64,000 nucleotides of DNA, taken from positions 1 to 64,000 of the forward strand of contig WBZZ01006244.1 in assembly GCA_019918135.1 (NCBI GenBank), written 5' to 3'. Positions within the stretch are counted from its first letter, which is position 1. Each line of letters starts with the position of its first letter. This document shows, piece after piece, positions 22,788-33,931 of this stretch. Position numbers and translations under genes: made by a program. This DNA comes from Paulinella micropora (lineage: Eukaryota > Cercozoa > Imbricatea > Euglyphida > Paulinellidae). The notes below the pieces were generated by a model. That model was not told where the DNA came from, did no database searches, and saw only the letters and a list, made by a program, of their open reading frames with translations.

Positions 22788-25700
22788 TTGACGGGGAACT
22801 TGCTCAGTTTCCTCGGTGGCTCCGACCGCCTCGCTGCTGGCTGCCTTTCCCCTTCCTGGCTAGCCAGGGAGCGAGAGGATGCCGTACGGCAGACTTTGCT
22901 CCCCGCGTGCCTACAACGCTACAACTGGCTACACGGTTCGCGGGAGGATGACCCCCACGACCGCCTACAGCAAGTGCTGTCAGAGCTCGGCCAGTACGTG
23001 GATCGGGTCTACACTGGCTCGCGCCCGCGGACGGACAACGAGGGCGCGTGGAAGCTCACCGCGAGTGGCTTGAAAAAGCAGAAGTCGCTGTTTTTCCATA
23101 ATCTGCTAGCGCCCGGGCAGGACGAGCTGTGGCCGAGAGAAACCACTGCTGACGCGGCCGTGCGCTATTGGAGGGCGATGGCCGACGCCGTCGAGCAGTT
23201 TGCGCCTGGGCCTAGGGCCGCCAGCCTCGCCGAGGAAGAGCCATTCGAACCCTGGTTTGCACAAGACGAGCGGCCCGAACCGGACGGCTCTACCGACCTC
23301 ACGGTGACACTCGCCCCGTTGGACCTGGGCGCGGCCAGAGATGTCATCACGCTGACGCCGCGGAGCACGCGGCACTTTCCGTTTCGACCTGAGGTGGGGA
23401 GGCAACGCAAGATTACTTCCTTGTACCTGCACTGCTTCCCCTTAGCCTTCCGCGAAGCGGGGGAACAGGCCGACGGTCCCTTCTGCCTGAGGTCACAGAA
23501 CGAGCTGCAGAACGAGCTGCGGAGGCTGCGCCTGTCGCAGATGGACTGCCCCCCCGAGGAGCATGAACTGCGCTTCGAACGCTGCGCCGCGCTGGAGGAG
23601 CTCGTGTTTACGCGGAAAGCGCCGGCGGCGACCGCTACACTCGCCTTCAACTGGTGCCACAACCTCCGCGTCATCGATACCTCCACTGGCAGCAGCGGCC
23701 CGCAGCCCGTCTCGATTACGCTGCTAGGGGACTACAGATCGCTCCTGCTCAGGCCCGGCCCCGGAGACCTGCGGTTGAGGACGCTGCGTCCCTGCGACTT
23801 ACTGGACTGGCCTTGCGCGGACCGCCAGTGGGGGGTACAGCCCAGCTAGAACTTCAATGCGGGCACGCCTTCTCTCCCTGGCCTGGTACGGGCTGCGAGA
23901 AGCAACCAGTGATGTCAGCACTACTGTTAAGGACAGTGAGGTCCTGGATCTGCTGTCGTGGCCGGACCTCCGGTGGGCGCGGGGCTCTTTCTCGCTAACA
24001 GCAGACCTTCCTAAAAAGGACGGGAGGTTTGAAGATGCTAGCACCTATGATGATAGGCCTCCCCCGCGGTACGAGGTCGAGCTGCCCGCACTGGAGACGT
24101 GTGCAAAGACTTGCAACTAAAGCTCGTAGGCTGCCAGTACCTGCGGGACTTCGAACTACCCAAGCTGTGGCAGGTGGGCAGGGACCTAACCCTAACACTC
24201 AAATACTGCTTCGACCTCCAGACCTTGGGCTGCCCGTACTGGCTTCCGTCGGTGGACGTCTCGCGCTAACACTAGATGCAGCACGCGGATGGGACGACGC
24301 ATCATCGGGGGCGCCCTGCACCGAGGTAGTGCTGCCAGCCCTCACAAAATGTGGATCCGCCTCCCTTGTCATCAAGTCAGCCCAGCAATTGGCCAACCTG
24401 GGGCTGCCAGCGCTCCGCCGGGCGGACAGCGTTGAAGTGACCTTAGAGAAGTGCGCTAGCTTAAGCGTGGTGTCTCTGCCAGCGCTCGCGGCCAACAGCG
24501 TCCAGTAACTGTAGCGCAATGCGAGCTTACAGCAGGTGTCACTGCCAAAGCTAGAACTGCCGGCGGTGCAAGGGCGGGACGACGCTTACCCCGAAATCAC
24601 ATTCACGGCCTCAGACTGCGGCAGTCTCGAGAGGTTGGAAGCCCCCGAGCTGAAGACTGCCGGGTTGATCAGGCTCGAGATACACGGCGGTGCTCTGCCG
24701 TCGGTGGACCTGTCCGGCTTGCGCGAGTGCAAAGAGAAACTAACCCTGACTTGCGTGGGCCCCGAGCGTGGGGCGCGCGGCGGGTCGTCTCTGGCCCCCG
24801 AGCTGGCACTCGATAACTTGTCAAAGGTGGGGGGCCTGGCGGAGTTCAAGTTTGAAGCAAGCCACTGCTTCCAAGAGCTCCGGTGGCCCCAACTAACCGA
24901 GGCGAGCAAGCTCGACATTAGCTGTACAGACTGTAACCAGCTGAACGAAGCCAGTCTGCCGGTCCTGCCGGCGGGCCAGCTGCAGCTCGCGCTGGACTTC
25001 CGGCGGTGTCCACAGCTAGCCAGGCTGCAGGTGCCGCTCTGGAAGACGGCCGCGCGCGATACGTACATCAGGCTGCTTGACTGCGGCTCTGTCAAGGAAC
25101 TCTGCTTCCCCTGCTTGGAGGACCAGCAGTCCCCCCGCCGACCGGAGTCGACGCCAAAGATCCCAAGTTCATGCTCACTCTCGCAGGCTGTCAGCAAGTG
25201 CGGAAGCTAGCCATGCCCCGGCTGGAATCTCTGTGCACCCCCCTGAACGTGGGAATCTACGACTGCCCAGACTTCAAGGAATGCCTGCTGCCCCGTCTGG
25301 TTGCCTGCCCGTCGGCCAGATTCTACTTGGCACGGTGCCCAAGCGTACAAAGCTTTCCCGTGCCCCCGCTGTCTAGTCTCGACGGAAAAGCAACAGTGCA
25401 GCTCAAGTTCAAGGACTGCGCCACGTTCAGCAACCTCGCCCTGCCTAAGAAGCTAACCGCAGGCACGTTCAAACTCACGCTGACGAAGTGTCCTAAGCTC
25501 GAGGAAGTGAAGCTGCCACCCGATCTGGCCTGCGACGTCCTAGAGATTACGGTTGCAGCTTGTCAGAGGTTCCGACGTCTTAGCCCCTTGGTCACTCGGC
25601 CAGCGTGGGCCGTCGGACGGAAGCAGGAAGCGGTCGCCCGGCTAACGTTCAGAGACTGCGAGTCATTACAGCACCTGTCACCGGTACCACTGGACGGAGA

Positions 25701-26336
25701 GATCGGCAAGCTCACGCTAAAGCTCGTGAAATGCCATAGCCTGCAGGAACTAGCCCTGCCCCCCCAGGTGGTCTGCGCTGGCCTTAACGTCTCGGTTTCG
25801 AACTGTAACTCGTTCGGGCACCTCGGCCTCCCTAACGCCTGGGGCAGGACGCCGTCGTGAAGCTAGAGTTCAAGGAATGTGAAGCGTTCAGCAGCCAGGT
25901 TCTACCCCAGGAGTTCGAGGTGAAAAGCCTCGTGCTCGTGATCGAGAAGTGCACAGGGCTGGAGGAGCTGACTCTACCCCCTTGGCCTGCTTGCGACAAG
26001 CTCGAGCTCTGGGTCCTGAACTGTGCTTCTCTCATGAGCATAACTCTCCCCGCTCGAGAACCGGGACGGCGGCTGGCTACCACGCTGGTTCTGCAGAGGT
26101 GCCCCCTACTGCAACGAGTGGAGAACGAGCCGCGTGATTATCAGTCGCGGACAGTGGACGAGTGCCCCAGCCTGAGGGGCGCCCTGGCTAGCGGTACAGC
26201 ACAGACGGCCGAGCTAGGCAGGCTGTCTCTTTCTGGCTGTCAAGGCTTCCCCGGGCTCTCTCTGCCGCGAGTCTTCCTTGTACCGGGGCTCCGGGCCGGG
26301 CGGCGAAAGGGAGCGCCAGCAAAGCGCGGAATTTAA
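22788..26336 (+). pseudogene. LRR-like beta-solenoid protein, F-box-like N-terminus (broken)
   Basis: A region of about 3.5 kb reading as one long repeat protein on the plus strand. The start (LLSFLGGSDRLAAGCLSPSW) is weakly F-box-like. From about 300 residues on it is built of repeating beta-strand units with the pattern L-x-L-x-x-C-x-x-L-x-x-L-x-L-P, such as LKLVKCHSLQELALPP and LTKCPKLEEVKLPPDLAC, spaced irregularly by about 24-50 residues. This is reminiscent of cysteine-containing LRRs but not a standard LRR class. The coding region passes through about five breaks. It ends 74 bp from the convergent end of the next gene, with ATTAAA at 26342-26347. Exact function is unknown; a substrate-binding solenoid is the best guess from the neighbouring F-box/LRR genes. 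Confidence 0.7.
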
Positions 26337-26341
26337 AAAAA

Positions 26342-26347
26342 ATTAAA
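26342..26347 (+). terminator. Poly(A) signal ATTAAA after the LRR-like gene
   Basis: The only AT-rich patch in the convergent gap 26337-26409, directly after the stop at 26336. Confidence 0.5.
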
Positions 26348-26409
26348 ATCTGAAATACTACGTTTGTTTCTTCCTTTTTTATCCTGACAACCGCGTGGCC
26401 AACGTGCCG

Positions 26410-27462
26410 TCAGTCTGTAGCGTCTAGAACTTCGTCTAGCGGCAAGACGTCTGATACGCAACAGCTGAGGTGAGGCTTGGCTTGTCGGAGCCGCTCCACG
26501 GTGGCTACCGGAATAGCTGCGCATTGTACCAGGTACAGCGCGCGCAGGGAGCTGGCAGCACAGGCCTGCCGTAGCTCGTCGTAGGTCACACTGTCCCGCG
26601 TACTGAGGACCAGTTGCTGCAGCCGGGGCAGCGACGCTACGTACCGCAGGTTGGCAGTGGCCACGTGACCCAGCGTCAGGACGCGGAGGTTGCGGAGGCT
26701 GGGCAGGAAGCTGAGGCTGGCGTTGTCGACCAGCTCGCACGAGCTCAGCTCCAGCCTCCGCAGTCGCTGGAGTGTGCGCAGGTGGCCAAGGCCCGTGGCG
26801 GTCAGCGGCCAACAGTGGCTGAGGGTGAGGCAGGTGAGTGACTGCAGCTGTGCCAAAGCGGCCAAGGTGTCATCCCTCAGGGGCTGGACCCATTCTAGCT
26901 CTAGTTCCTTAACTGCGGCAGGTGCCTGCAATTGGCGTAGCGCACTACCAAGGTCCTCATCAATCGACGTGGCACCGATGGTAAGCTTGTGGACAGAGGC
27001 CACGACCGACAACAGCTGAGCTAGCTCCTGTTCATACTCGCCGGTTTCATCGCCTCCGTATTTTAGTCTACGTACGTGAATTTGTCGTAGCATAGCCATT
27101 CTGACCCCTACCTCGTCAGGGCCAGGGCCAACCACGATTGATATGGCTGGCCTGGTTTCCAAGCACAGGCCCCGAAAAGCAGTAAATATTCTTTGGTCAG
27201 CACGTAGACATAAGTTAAACTCTGGTGGCTTAAAGCCCGTCCAGAAGGACGGCCGCTGGCGCAGAGCCGAGAGTTGTTGGCAGGTGGAGACTAGGCTGAC
27301 CAGCCGGTCCTCGCCTAAGTAGGCCCTCACCCAAGGCCACAGGCAGTCAGGCAGCGCCAGCAACAAACACGAGCGCGACGGAATTGAGGCTAGGCACTGG
27401 CGCCCTGCCAAGCGCCGGCGTTTGGGGCTGCGGCGGCCGGCTGGCCTGGGCTGAGCGTACAT
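26410..27462 (-). CDS. F-box/LRR protein, 350 aa, intact frame
   Basis: Starting at the ATG at 27462 (MYAQPRPAGRR), the protein has a basic N-terminus (SPKRRRLAG), a good F-box-like segment at about residues 35-75 (LALPDCLWPWVRAYLGEDRL and on to PSFW), and then LRRs to the end. The clearest repeats are LTCLTLSHCWPLTATGLGHL, LRRLELSSCELVDNASLSFL and LRVLTLGHV. The frame is open throughout and stays open upstream beyond this ATG, but upstream sequence has no matching features, so this start is preferred. It lies convergent to the LRR-like gene and follows the Rpb2-like gene on the same strand. The role is likely an SCF substrate adaptor acting on host proteins, inferred from the family. Its base composition is milder than that of the polymerase genes. 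Confidence 0.85.
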   Translation of the reverse strand: MYAQPRPAGRRSPKRRRLAGRQCLASIPSRSCLLLALPDCLWPWVRAYLGEDRLVSLVSTCQQLSALRQRPSFWTGFKPPEFNLCLRADQRIFTAFRGLCLETRPAISIVVGPGPDEVGVRMAMLRQIHVRRLKYGGDETGEYEQELAQLLSVVASVHKLTIGATSIDEDLGSALRQLQAPAAVKELELEWVQPLRDDTLAALAQLQSLTCLTLSHCWPLTATGLGHLRTLQRLRRLELSSCELVDNASLSFLPSLRNLRVLTLGHVATANLRYVASLPRLQQLVLSTRDSVTYDELRQACAASSLRALYLVQCAAIPVATVERLRQAKPHLSCCVSDVLPLDEVLDATD

Positions 27463-27509
27463 ACCGAACCGAGGAGTGCGGCCACATGCGCGTCGTCGGT
27501 CGCGGGACA

Positions 27510-30500
27510 CTAGAGTAAAACAACAGCAGAGAGAGAGAGAGAGAGAGAAAAGGGGACGGAGGTTTTTTGCCTCCCGAACAAGTGCGAGGCTAAATTCGCT
27601 GGCCAGCCAGCGTCCTGGAGCCGGCACGGGGGAGGGAGGGAGCGGGCGCCTCCCCCCGCCGCGAGCCCGTGGCCTAGCCTGCGGTCGCCCCCCACAGCGG
27701 GTCCGCGGCGGGGGCCCGTGGCCGCGGGCTCCGGCGTGGCGCGGTACAGCAGGCCCGCCGCGTCCAGCGTGTGCGCGGCCTTGAGCAGCACAAAGGTGTG
27801 CGAGACCGGGGTCAGGCCGGGGTGCTGCCCCGGCGGCACGGCCGCGCACGAACGCGTCAGGCACACCGCCTGGCCGGACTGGTCCCGGAAGCCGAAGCGC
27901 CGGCAGCGGTTGCAGACGACGTCGAGGCGGCCGTCCGAGGTGCGCAGCACTTGCTTGAGCACCGAGCGCGACGCGCCCCCCTGGACCAGGGCGTCCACCA
28001 ACATGTTGTCGCACTTGCTCGCCCCGTTCGTGCGCGTCGACTTGGTGCCCTGGTGCGTCAGCGGGTCCGTGGGCCCGCGGTGCCTGGACTTGAACTGGCC
28101 CTCGCTGGTCTTCTCTTGCTTGTTGTAGTACTGCAGGCCGACCATGGTCGGGTTGTCGGCGCCGTCCTGTTCCATGCACGCCGGGTTGTACAGGCGCTGG
28201 CCGGACAGCAGGTGCAGCTCGCGCAGGTAGGCCTGCCACGGCCGCAGCTGCTCGGCCCGCGGCGGCCGGCCGGGGCCCGGCGCCAGCGAGTCCAGGTAGT
28301 CCTGCCGGGTGCGGCCCAGCGGGCCCGGCCACCCGGCGCCCGGGGGCCCGGGGTCGGCGAGCGGCACCAGCGCGCGGAACCAGCCCGCCTCGGCCGGGTG
28401 CCAGCCGTGGCGCCCGAGCGGGGTGAGGGCCAGCGCGCGCTCGGCCGGCCCGGGCGGCTGGGGGCGGGCTCGCCCAGCGTGTGCGCGAGCCAGGCCTCCT
28501 CGCTCCGCACCCACGCCGCCAGGGCTAACGGCGACTGGCAGCGGCCGTCGGGGGAGTGGAAGTGGGCGCGCTGGGGGTCGGCCGGGCACGCCCGGCGCGC
28601 GTCCGCGGGGCCCGCCAGGTCGGACGCCTCGGTGGCCAGGCGCAGGACCTTGCACAGGGCCGCGAGGGCCGGCCCGGTCGTAGCGCCCGCCAGGCGCAGC
28701 CAGTGCTGGACGCAGCGCCGGAACAGCTGGGGCGGGTCGGAGCGCACCGAGGCCTCCAGCACCCACCAGAACTCGGCCCGCCACAGCGCCTGCCGGGGCC
28801 GGCCCTCGAGGGCCGTGTGGCGCAGCGTCTCCTGCGCCCAGGGCCAGACGTCGGCGACAGAGCCGCCGGTGACCGGGTGCCGGAGCTCGCGGCCGTGCAG
28901 CAGCACGAGCAGCGAGTGCAGCCCCGTCACGGCGTCGCTCACGGTCTTGCGGAACAGCTGCGCCGGGTTGACGAGCAGCTCGGGCCTCTCCCCGGTCGGC
29001 AGGTACGGCATGTCGTAGTCGGGCAGCACGGCGCACACGGTGCTCTTCTGGCCCGACGCATTCGAGATCTTGTCCCCGTACTGCAGGGCGCCGCCCGCAC
29101 CGTGGCGACCCGCACCACCGCCGCGCGCCCGCGCCCGTGCCGCCACCCCCGCCGCCGCCGCTGCTGCCGCGCTGCCTGCTGCCGCGCTGCGTCACTGCTG
29201 CCGCTGCTGCTGTCACTGCTGCCGCCGCCGCCGCCGCGCTGCCGCACTGCTGCCGCCGCCGCCGCGCAGCCCGCCAAGTCGGCCGGGCCCGGGTCGAGCC
29301 AGCGGCCCCCGCGTCCAGGGGCACACGCTCGTCTCCGCCACCCGGCCGTCCAGGCCGCGGTCGTCTGCTGCAGCACGCCCTCCTGGTCCGCGCGCCGCGC
29401 CTAGGCGCCGCGCCTACGGCGCCCCAGCGCAGGGCGTCGAGCACGGGCCCCGCGGTCACAGGACAGCGAGCGCAGGAGCGGGTCGCCGCGGACGACGGCC
29501 GAGCCCGGGGCCGGCAGCCCCGGCCGCCCGTCGGCCAGCGAGAGCAGGTAGCCCTGCGGGCCCTGGTGGAACTGCGGGCGGCCCGCGCGCGCCGCGTGGC
29601 CGAACCGGCGCAGCAGGCGCTCCTGCTCCAGCCGGCGCGCCGTGAGCGCAAAGGCCGCGTCCCACGACGCGTCCGCCGCCGGCTCGGCGGCGGCCCGCCG
29701 GCGGCCGCGCGGTTCGCTGGCGCTGAGCCAGTCGGCCAGCCGGGCCAGGTCGTCCGCGGCCTCCAGGAACATCTTTTGCTGGTAGCCCCGGTGCTCGACG
29801 TGCGTGAGCAGGCCCTCGTCCAGCGCCCCCCGCAGCCACACGGTGCCGTCGTCCTGGTTGTGGCTGAAGCCGCGGTACGCCAGCAGCACGTTGAGCCCGC
29901 TGGGCTGCAGCCCGACCGTGAGGGCCGAGGGGGGCGACTCCAACAGCGGGCGCTCGCTCTGCACCAGGTGCTTGGCGGTGCTGCCGCCCACGAAGCGGCC
30001 CGGCAGCCACTGCGCGATGGCCTGGTTGTGCAGGCTGGCCGCGTACACGAGCCGGGTCCCCGTCACGTGCTCGTGGTACAGCGTCAGCGCGCCCGAGAAG
30101 CCCAGGTGCCTGATCGGCAGCAGCTCCACGTAGTCGGGCCGCGCCGCCCCCGCGCCCGCCAGCGCGAGCCGGTGGAGCTTGGCCAGGCTCTCGCAGCCCC
30201 ACGCCACGGCCGCCTCCTGCGTCGTGAGCCAGAAGAGCCCCCCCGCCCGCAGCAGGGCGTGCCACGCCCCCCGCGCCTCGGGCCACGCGCCGCCGGCGCT
30301 GTTGGTCAGCCCGTGCCGGTCCCACAGCCCCGCGGCCGCGCCCGCCCGGCCCGCGAGCGTGCGCAGCCGGCCGCGGGCCCAGCCCGCGCGCACCGAGCGC
30401 GGCAGGGGCACCCGCCCCCCGGCCAGCACGGGCAGGACGGGCGCCGCCAGCCGCCCGGCGTGGACGTAGACGCACAGCCGCCCCTCGGCCTCGTCCAGCA

Positions 30501-33258
30501 CGGTGCCCAGGAAGCGCAGCGGGGCGGCCGGGCCTGTGTCCGTGGCGTGCAGGCCCCGCTTGAGGAGGCGGAGGCGGGCCTGCAGCCGGCGGGCGGCGTC
30601 CAGGCCCGGCAGGAAGCCCAGCACGCGCCCGAAGCACTCGAGCGCCGGGCCACCGCCGCCGCCCGTGGCGCCGCCCGCGGTGCCGCGGTGCCGGTGCCGG
30701 CGGCGGCGGGCTCGCACGCCCGCAGCAACCAGTCCTCCAGCGCCCGCCGCCAGTCCGGGGGCACCTCGGGCGTCACGAGCGTGCACTGCGCCGCGCGCTT
30801 GTCGTAGCCCGAGCGCTCCGACTTGCTGGTGGTGGTCGGGCACAGGAAGCCGGGGTGCGACATGTCGAACCGCTGGTCGCTGGTCGTGCCGTGCCCCGGC
30901 CGCACCATCTGGCAGACCCGCCGGCTCAGGCACCACTTCTTGACGAGGTTCTTGCCGCGCATGTTCTGCAGCACGCGGCGCAGGGGCTCCTGGCTGTTGG
31001 CCAGCGGCCGGTCGCGCGGCGACGCAAACTCGCGGAACACGGACGACGCGTACGCCGCGTCCAGGAGGCTGTCGTAGCGGGCGCACACCACCAGCCCCCC
31101 CCCACGACGACAGGCGGGCGTGCAGCAGCGTGCGCACGGCGCTCAGGGCCCGCTGCAGGTTGTGGCGGTACAGCGCCGCCAGCGTCAGCACGCCGCGGTT
31201 CTGCAGCGCGTGCGGGTCCGACAGCCCGCGGGTGCCCTTGTAGCCCGAGCACAGCGCCCCGGGCAGCCCCACCTCGCCGCGGCACAGCAGCCGCGCGGCG
31301 TCCGCCAGGTGCAGCAGCTTGGCCTCGTCCGTGCGCCGGCCCGCCTCCCGCAGCCGCGGCTCGTCCAGCGCGTACTCCGCCACCAGGCGCCACGCCGCAC
31401 AGGCGCCCGCGTGCGCCGGCTGCCGGGCCGCGCGCCGCAGGCACTCGGCCAGCCAGCACGCGGGGGTGCCCGTCACGTGCACCAGGAGCCGATTGCGCAG
31501 CCACCAGCGCCCCTGCTCCTCCAGCTCGTCCGCCCGCAGCCCCTTGGCCCGCGTGCACCAGAGCTGGCCCAGGCGGAACAGCGCCTGCCCCCGCGTGCGC
31601 ACGCCCTCGTTGTACTGCCACGACCGCTGCAGCAGCTCCGCGTACAAGTCACGCTCCGCGGGCGCGTCCGCCCGGCAGGCCAGTGCCAGCAGCTGGCCCA
31701 GGCTCTGGCAGCCCAGCGCGCGCCACATGATGAGCATGGGCAGGTCGCACGGCTGCCCAGGTACACGCGCATGCTCAGCACCACTTGGCCGGAATCGAAC
31801 TTGGCCTGCTCGCGCGCCGCCCGCCCCAGCTCCGCAGCCGGCAGGGCGCCCCGGACGACGCGGGCCGAGCGCACGGCCTGGCAGGCCTGGTCCAGGGCCT
31901 CCAGCGTGTCCCGCAGCGCGGCGTTCTGGGTGTTCCCGTAGCCCGGCCGCAGGGTGTCGTCCTCGTCCGGGCCGCCGGCCGCCGGGCCGGGGTACAGCAG
32001 CACCCGGCGCACGCGCCGCGACCCGATCGCCGACTGCTCCTGGTTCTGCATGTTGTCCCGGTGGTAGTTGGCCGGCCCCTCTTCTTCGTCGTCCGGCTCG
32101 TCCTCCTCCGCGCCGGGGCCCGCCTGCTCTGCCCCGGCCTCCGCCGGCGCCAGCGGCGCGTCGGCCCCGTCCGCCGCCGGCAGCCGCTCGACCTCGGCCG
32201 ACCGCCCCGTCCCCCACTGGACCTCGCGGCGGCGCGTGCCGCCGGGCGTACTGCCGGTGGCGGTCAGGCGGTACGTCTCGTGCGTGGCGGCCACCCCCGC
32301 GTGGCTAGTGAGCACGGTCCGGGTCAGGGTGGTGTCCGGCGCCCGCCCGCTGGTCTGGTTCAAGCGCTTGTCCCACTGGCGCAGCAGCACCTGGTCGTGG
32401 GGGGGGACCTCGCGCCCCTCAAGGGCCCAGGCCACGCCCTCGATCAGCACGAACTGCACCAGGTTTCCGATCTCCTGCCCGTCCCAGGTCCGGCGCAGGT
32501 GGGTGGCGTGTGTCCTGAACCAGGCGTCCGCCAGCCCGGGCGTGCGCAGCTGCGTCGGGGGCGGCAGGTTCACGGGCCAGGGCAGGCTCAGCAGCACGTG
32601 CCGGCCGGCGGGGGCAGCTGCACCCGGGGCAGGGCTCGTCGTGCTCGTACAGGGACCAGGCGCTCCGGACCCACAGCTTGGCGCACCAGGTCCCCGCCCG
32701 GTGGCACAGGTCCTCGAAGCGGTCCTGCGGGTCTTCGAACGAATCGAACCGTAGCTGCAGCTTCAGCACGAACCTGCGGGCGGGCGCGGGGCCGGCCAGG
32801 CGCCGGGCGGGCAGCGTGACTAGGTGCGGCACGCTCACCTCGTCGTCCGGCCCGGGCTCGCGCGCCTGTAGCCAGCCCTGCAGCGCGGCACGCAGCCCGC
32901 TGCTGCGGTTCTTCTTCCGGTGCAAGCGCGCGAGTTCTGCCTGGCTCACCTGGCGCAAATGGACCTGCGCCGACAGGCGCTCCACCAGCAGCGGCGCCTG
33001 GTGCACCACGAAAGCCCGCAGGCTCTCGACCGAGGCAGTATGCCGCAGGAACTCCTCCTGCAAAAAGGCCAACGACAGTTGCCACTGCTCTTCGACGGTC
33101 GCGAAGTACGGCCCGCGCTGGCCCCGGGCTTCCTCCTCGCGCACGAACGCTTCGTCCAGGGCCAACTGCGCCGCGATCACCTCGTCGAGGACCGCCGCAC
33201 TCGGGCTGGGGTCCCCGTCGACGGCGGCCGGCGCGTGTGGGCCGTGGTCCGCCATCAT
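27510..33258 (-). pseudogene. RNA polymerase second largest subunit (Rpb2-like), broken copy
   Basis: Second catalytic subunit of the element's RNA polymerase. Recognisable pieces from N to C are IMWRALGCQSL (Rpb2 lobe/protrusion region), the fork region NLVKKWCLSRRVCQMVRPG followed by SHPGFLCPTTTSKSE (in the place of HWGMVCPAETPEG), and then GDKISNASGQKSTVCAVLP at about 29.0-29.08 kb, equivalent to GDKFSSRHGQKG in Pol II. After that come SEGQFKSRHRGPTDPLTHQ, equivalent to KIHSRARGPVQILTRQP, and a C-terminal zinc site (CNRCRRFGF with C-x4-C after it). The span of about 5.7 kb is clearly longer than cellular Rpb2 (about 1,200 residues), with Ala/Arg/Pro-rich insertions and an acidic linker (EEDEPDDEEEG). 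It has roughly six breaks. The start is one of two adjacent ATGs at 33258/33255; the exact end is uncertain. Confidence 0.88.
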
Positions 33259-33931
33259 CACTGGTCCAGCGCCCGGCGTCGTCCTCTTCTGTGGTGGGCT
33301 CTGTCCCGGCCCCCCCCCCATCCTCCTGCTTTTCCCCGGCCGTCGGCCCGGCCAGGGGCTGGCCGCCCGCCGGCCAAAGAGGGGCGGGGGGGGGGGCAGT
33401 GTCCTGGGGGGGGGGACCACCAAGAAGGAGCGAGAGACCAAGGACAGAGAAGAAAGGGGGGAGAAGAAAGGGAGTGCCCCCCACCTCGTCTTCCCACCTC
33501 CCGACCCCCTCCCCTACCGCGGGCTACTAGGGGAGGAGAAGGGTTGGCAGTGCCGGGGGCCCCTGCACCGTCGTGTGCGCGCGGCCTCGGTAGAGACAGC
33601 CGGTAGAAGTTCCCGTCAACCTCGAGGGAGTGTCGCCGTCTGCGGTTACCGGCAGCGCCACCGACCTATGCACCGGACGTAGAACCCCCCCCCCCGCCCC
33701 CACTCTAGCCCCGCGCTTTGGTACCGCCCCACTCACTCATTTCACCGTGTGGTAATGTGGGGGATCAGTCCAAGCTAGACCTAACCCCCCCAGCCGGCTG
33801 GTCCGACGGAGATTGATTTCCTCCCGAATAAAAGAGATTTAATAGGTGTGAACAGTACTAACTAGCGAGCAGAGTGGGGATTCGGAGCGAGGGCCGCGCA
33901 GCAGCAACGCGGGAGAGTGTGGAGTGGCCGT
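33259..33931. other. Intergenic, GC-rich; no gene seen
   Basis: This holds G/C homopolymers (33304-33420), presumably upstream sequence of the Rpb2-like gene, and an AT-rich patch at 33820-33860 with AATAAA on the plus strand. That signal is in the wrong orientation for either neighbouring minus-strand gene. Confidence 0.4.

Noticed and set aside
28556-31941. Long plus-strand frames opposite the Rpb2-like gene
   Set aside because: Low-complexity Arg/Pro/Gly composition with no motif; explained by GC content on the strand opposite a real gene.
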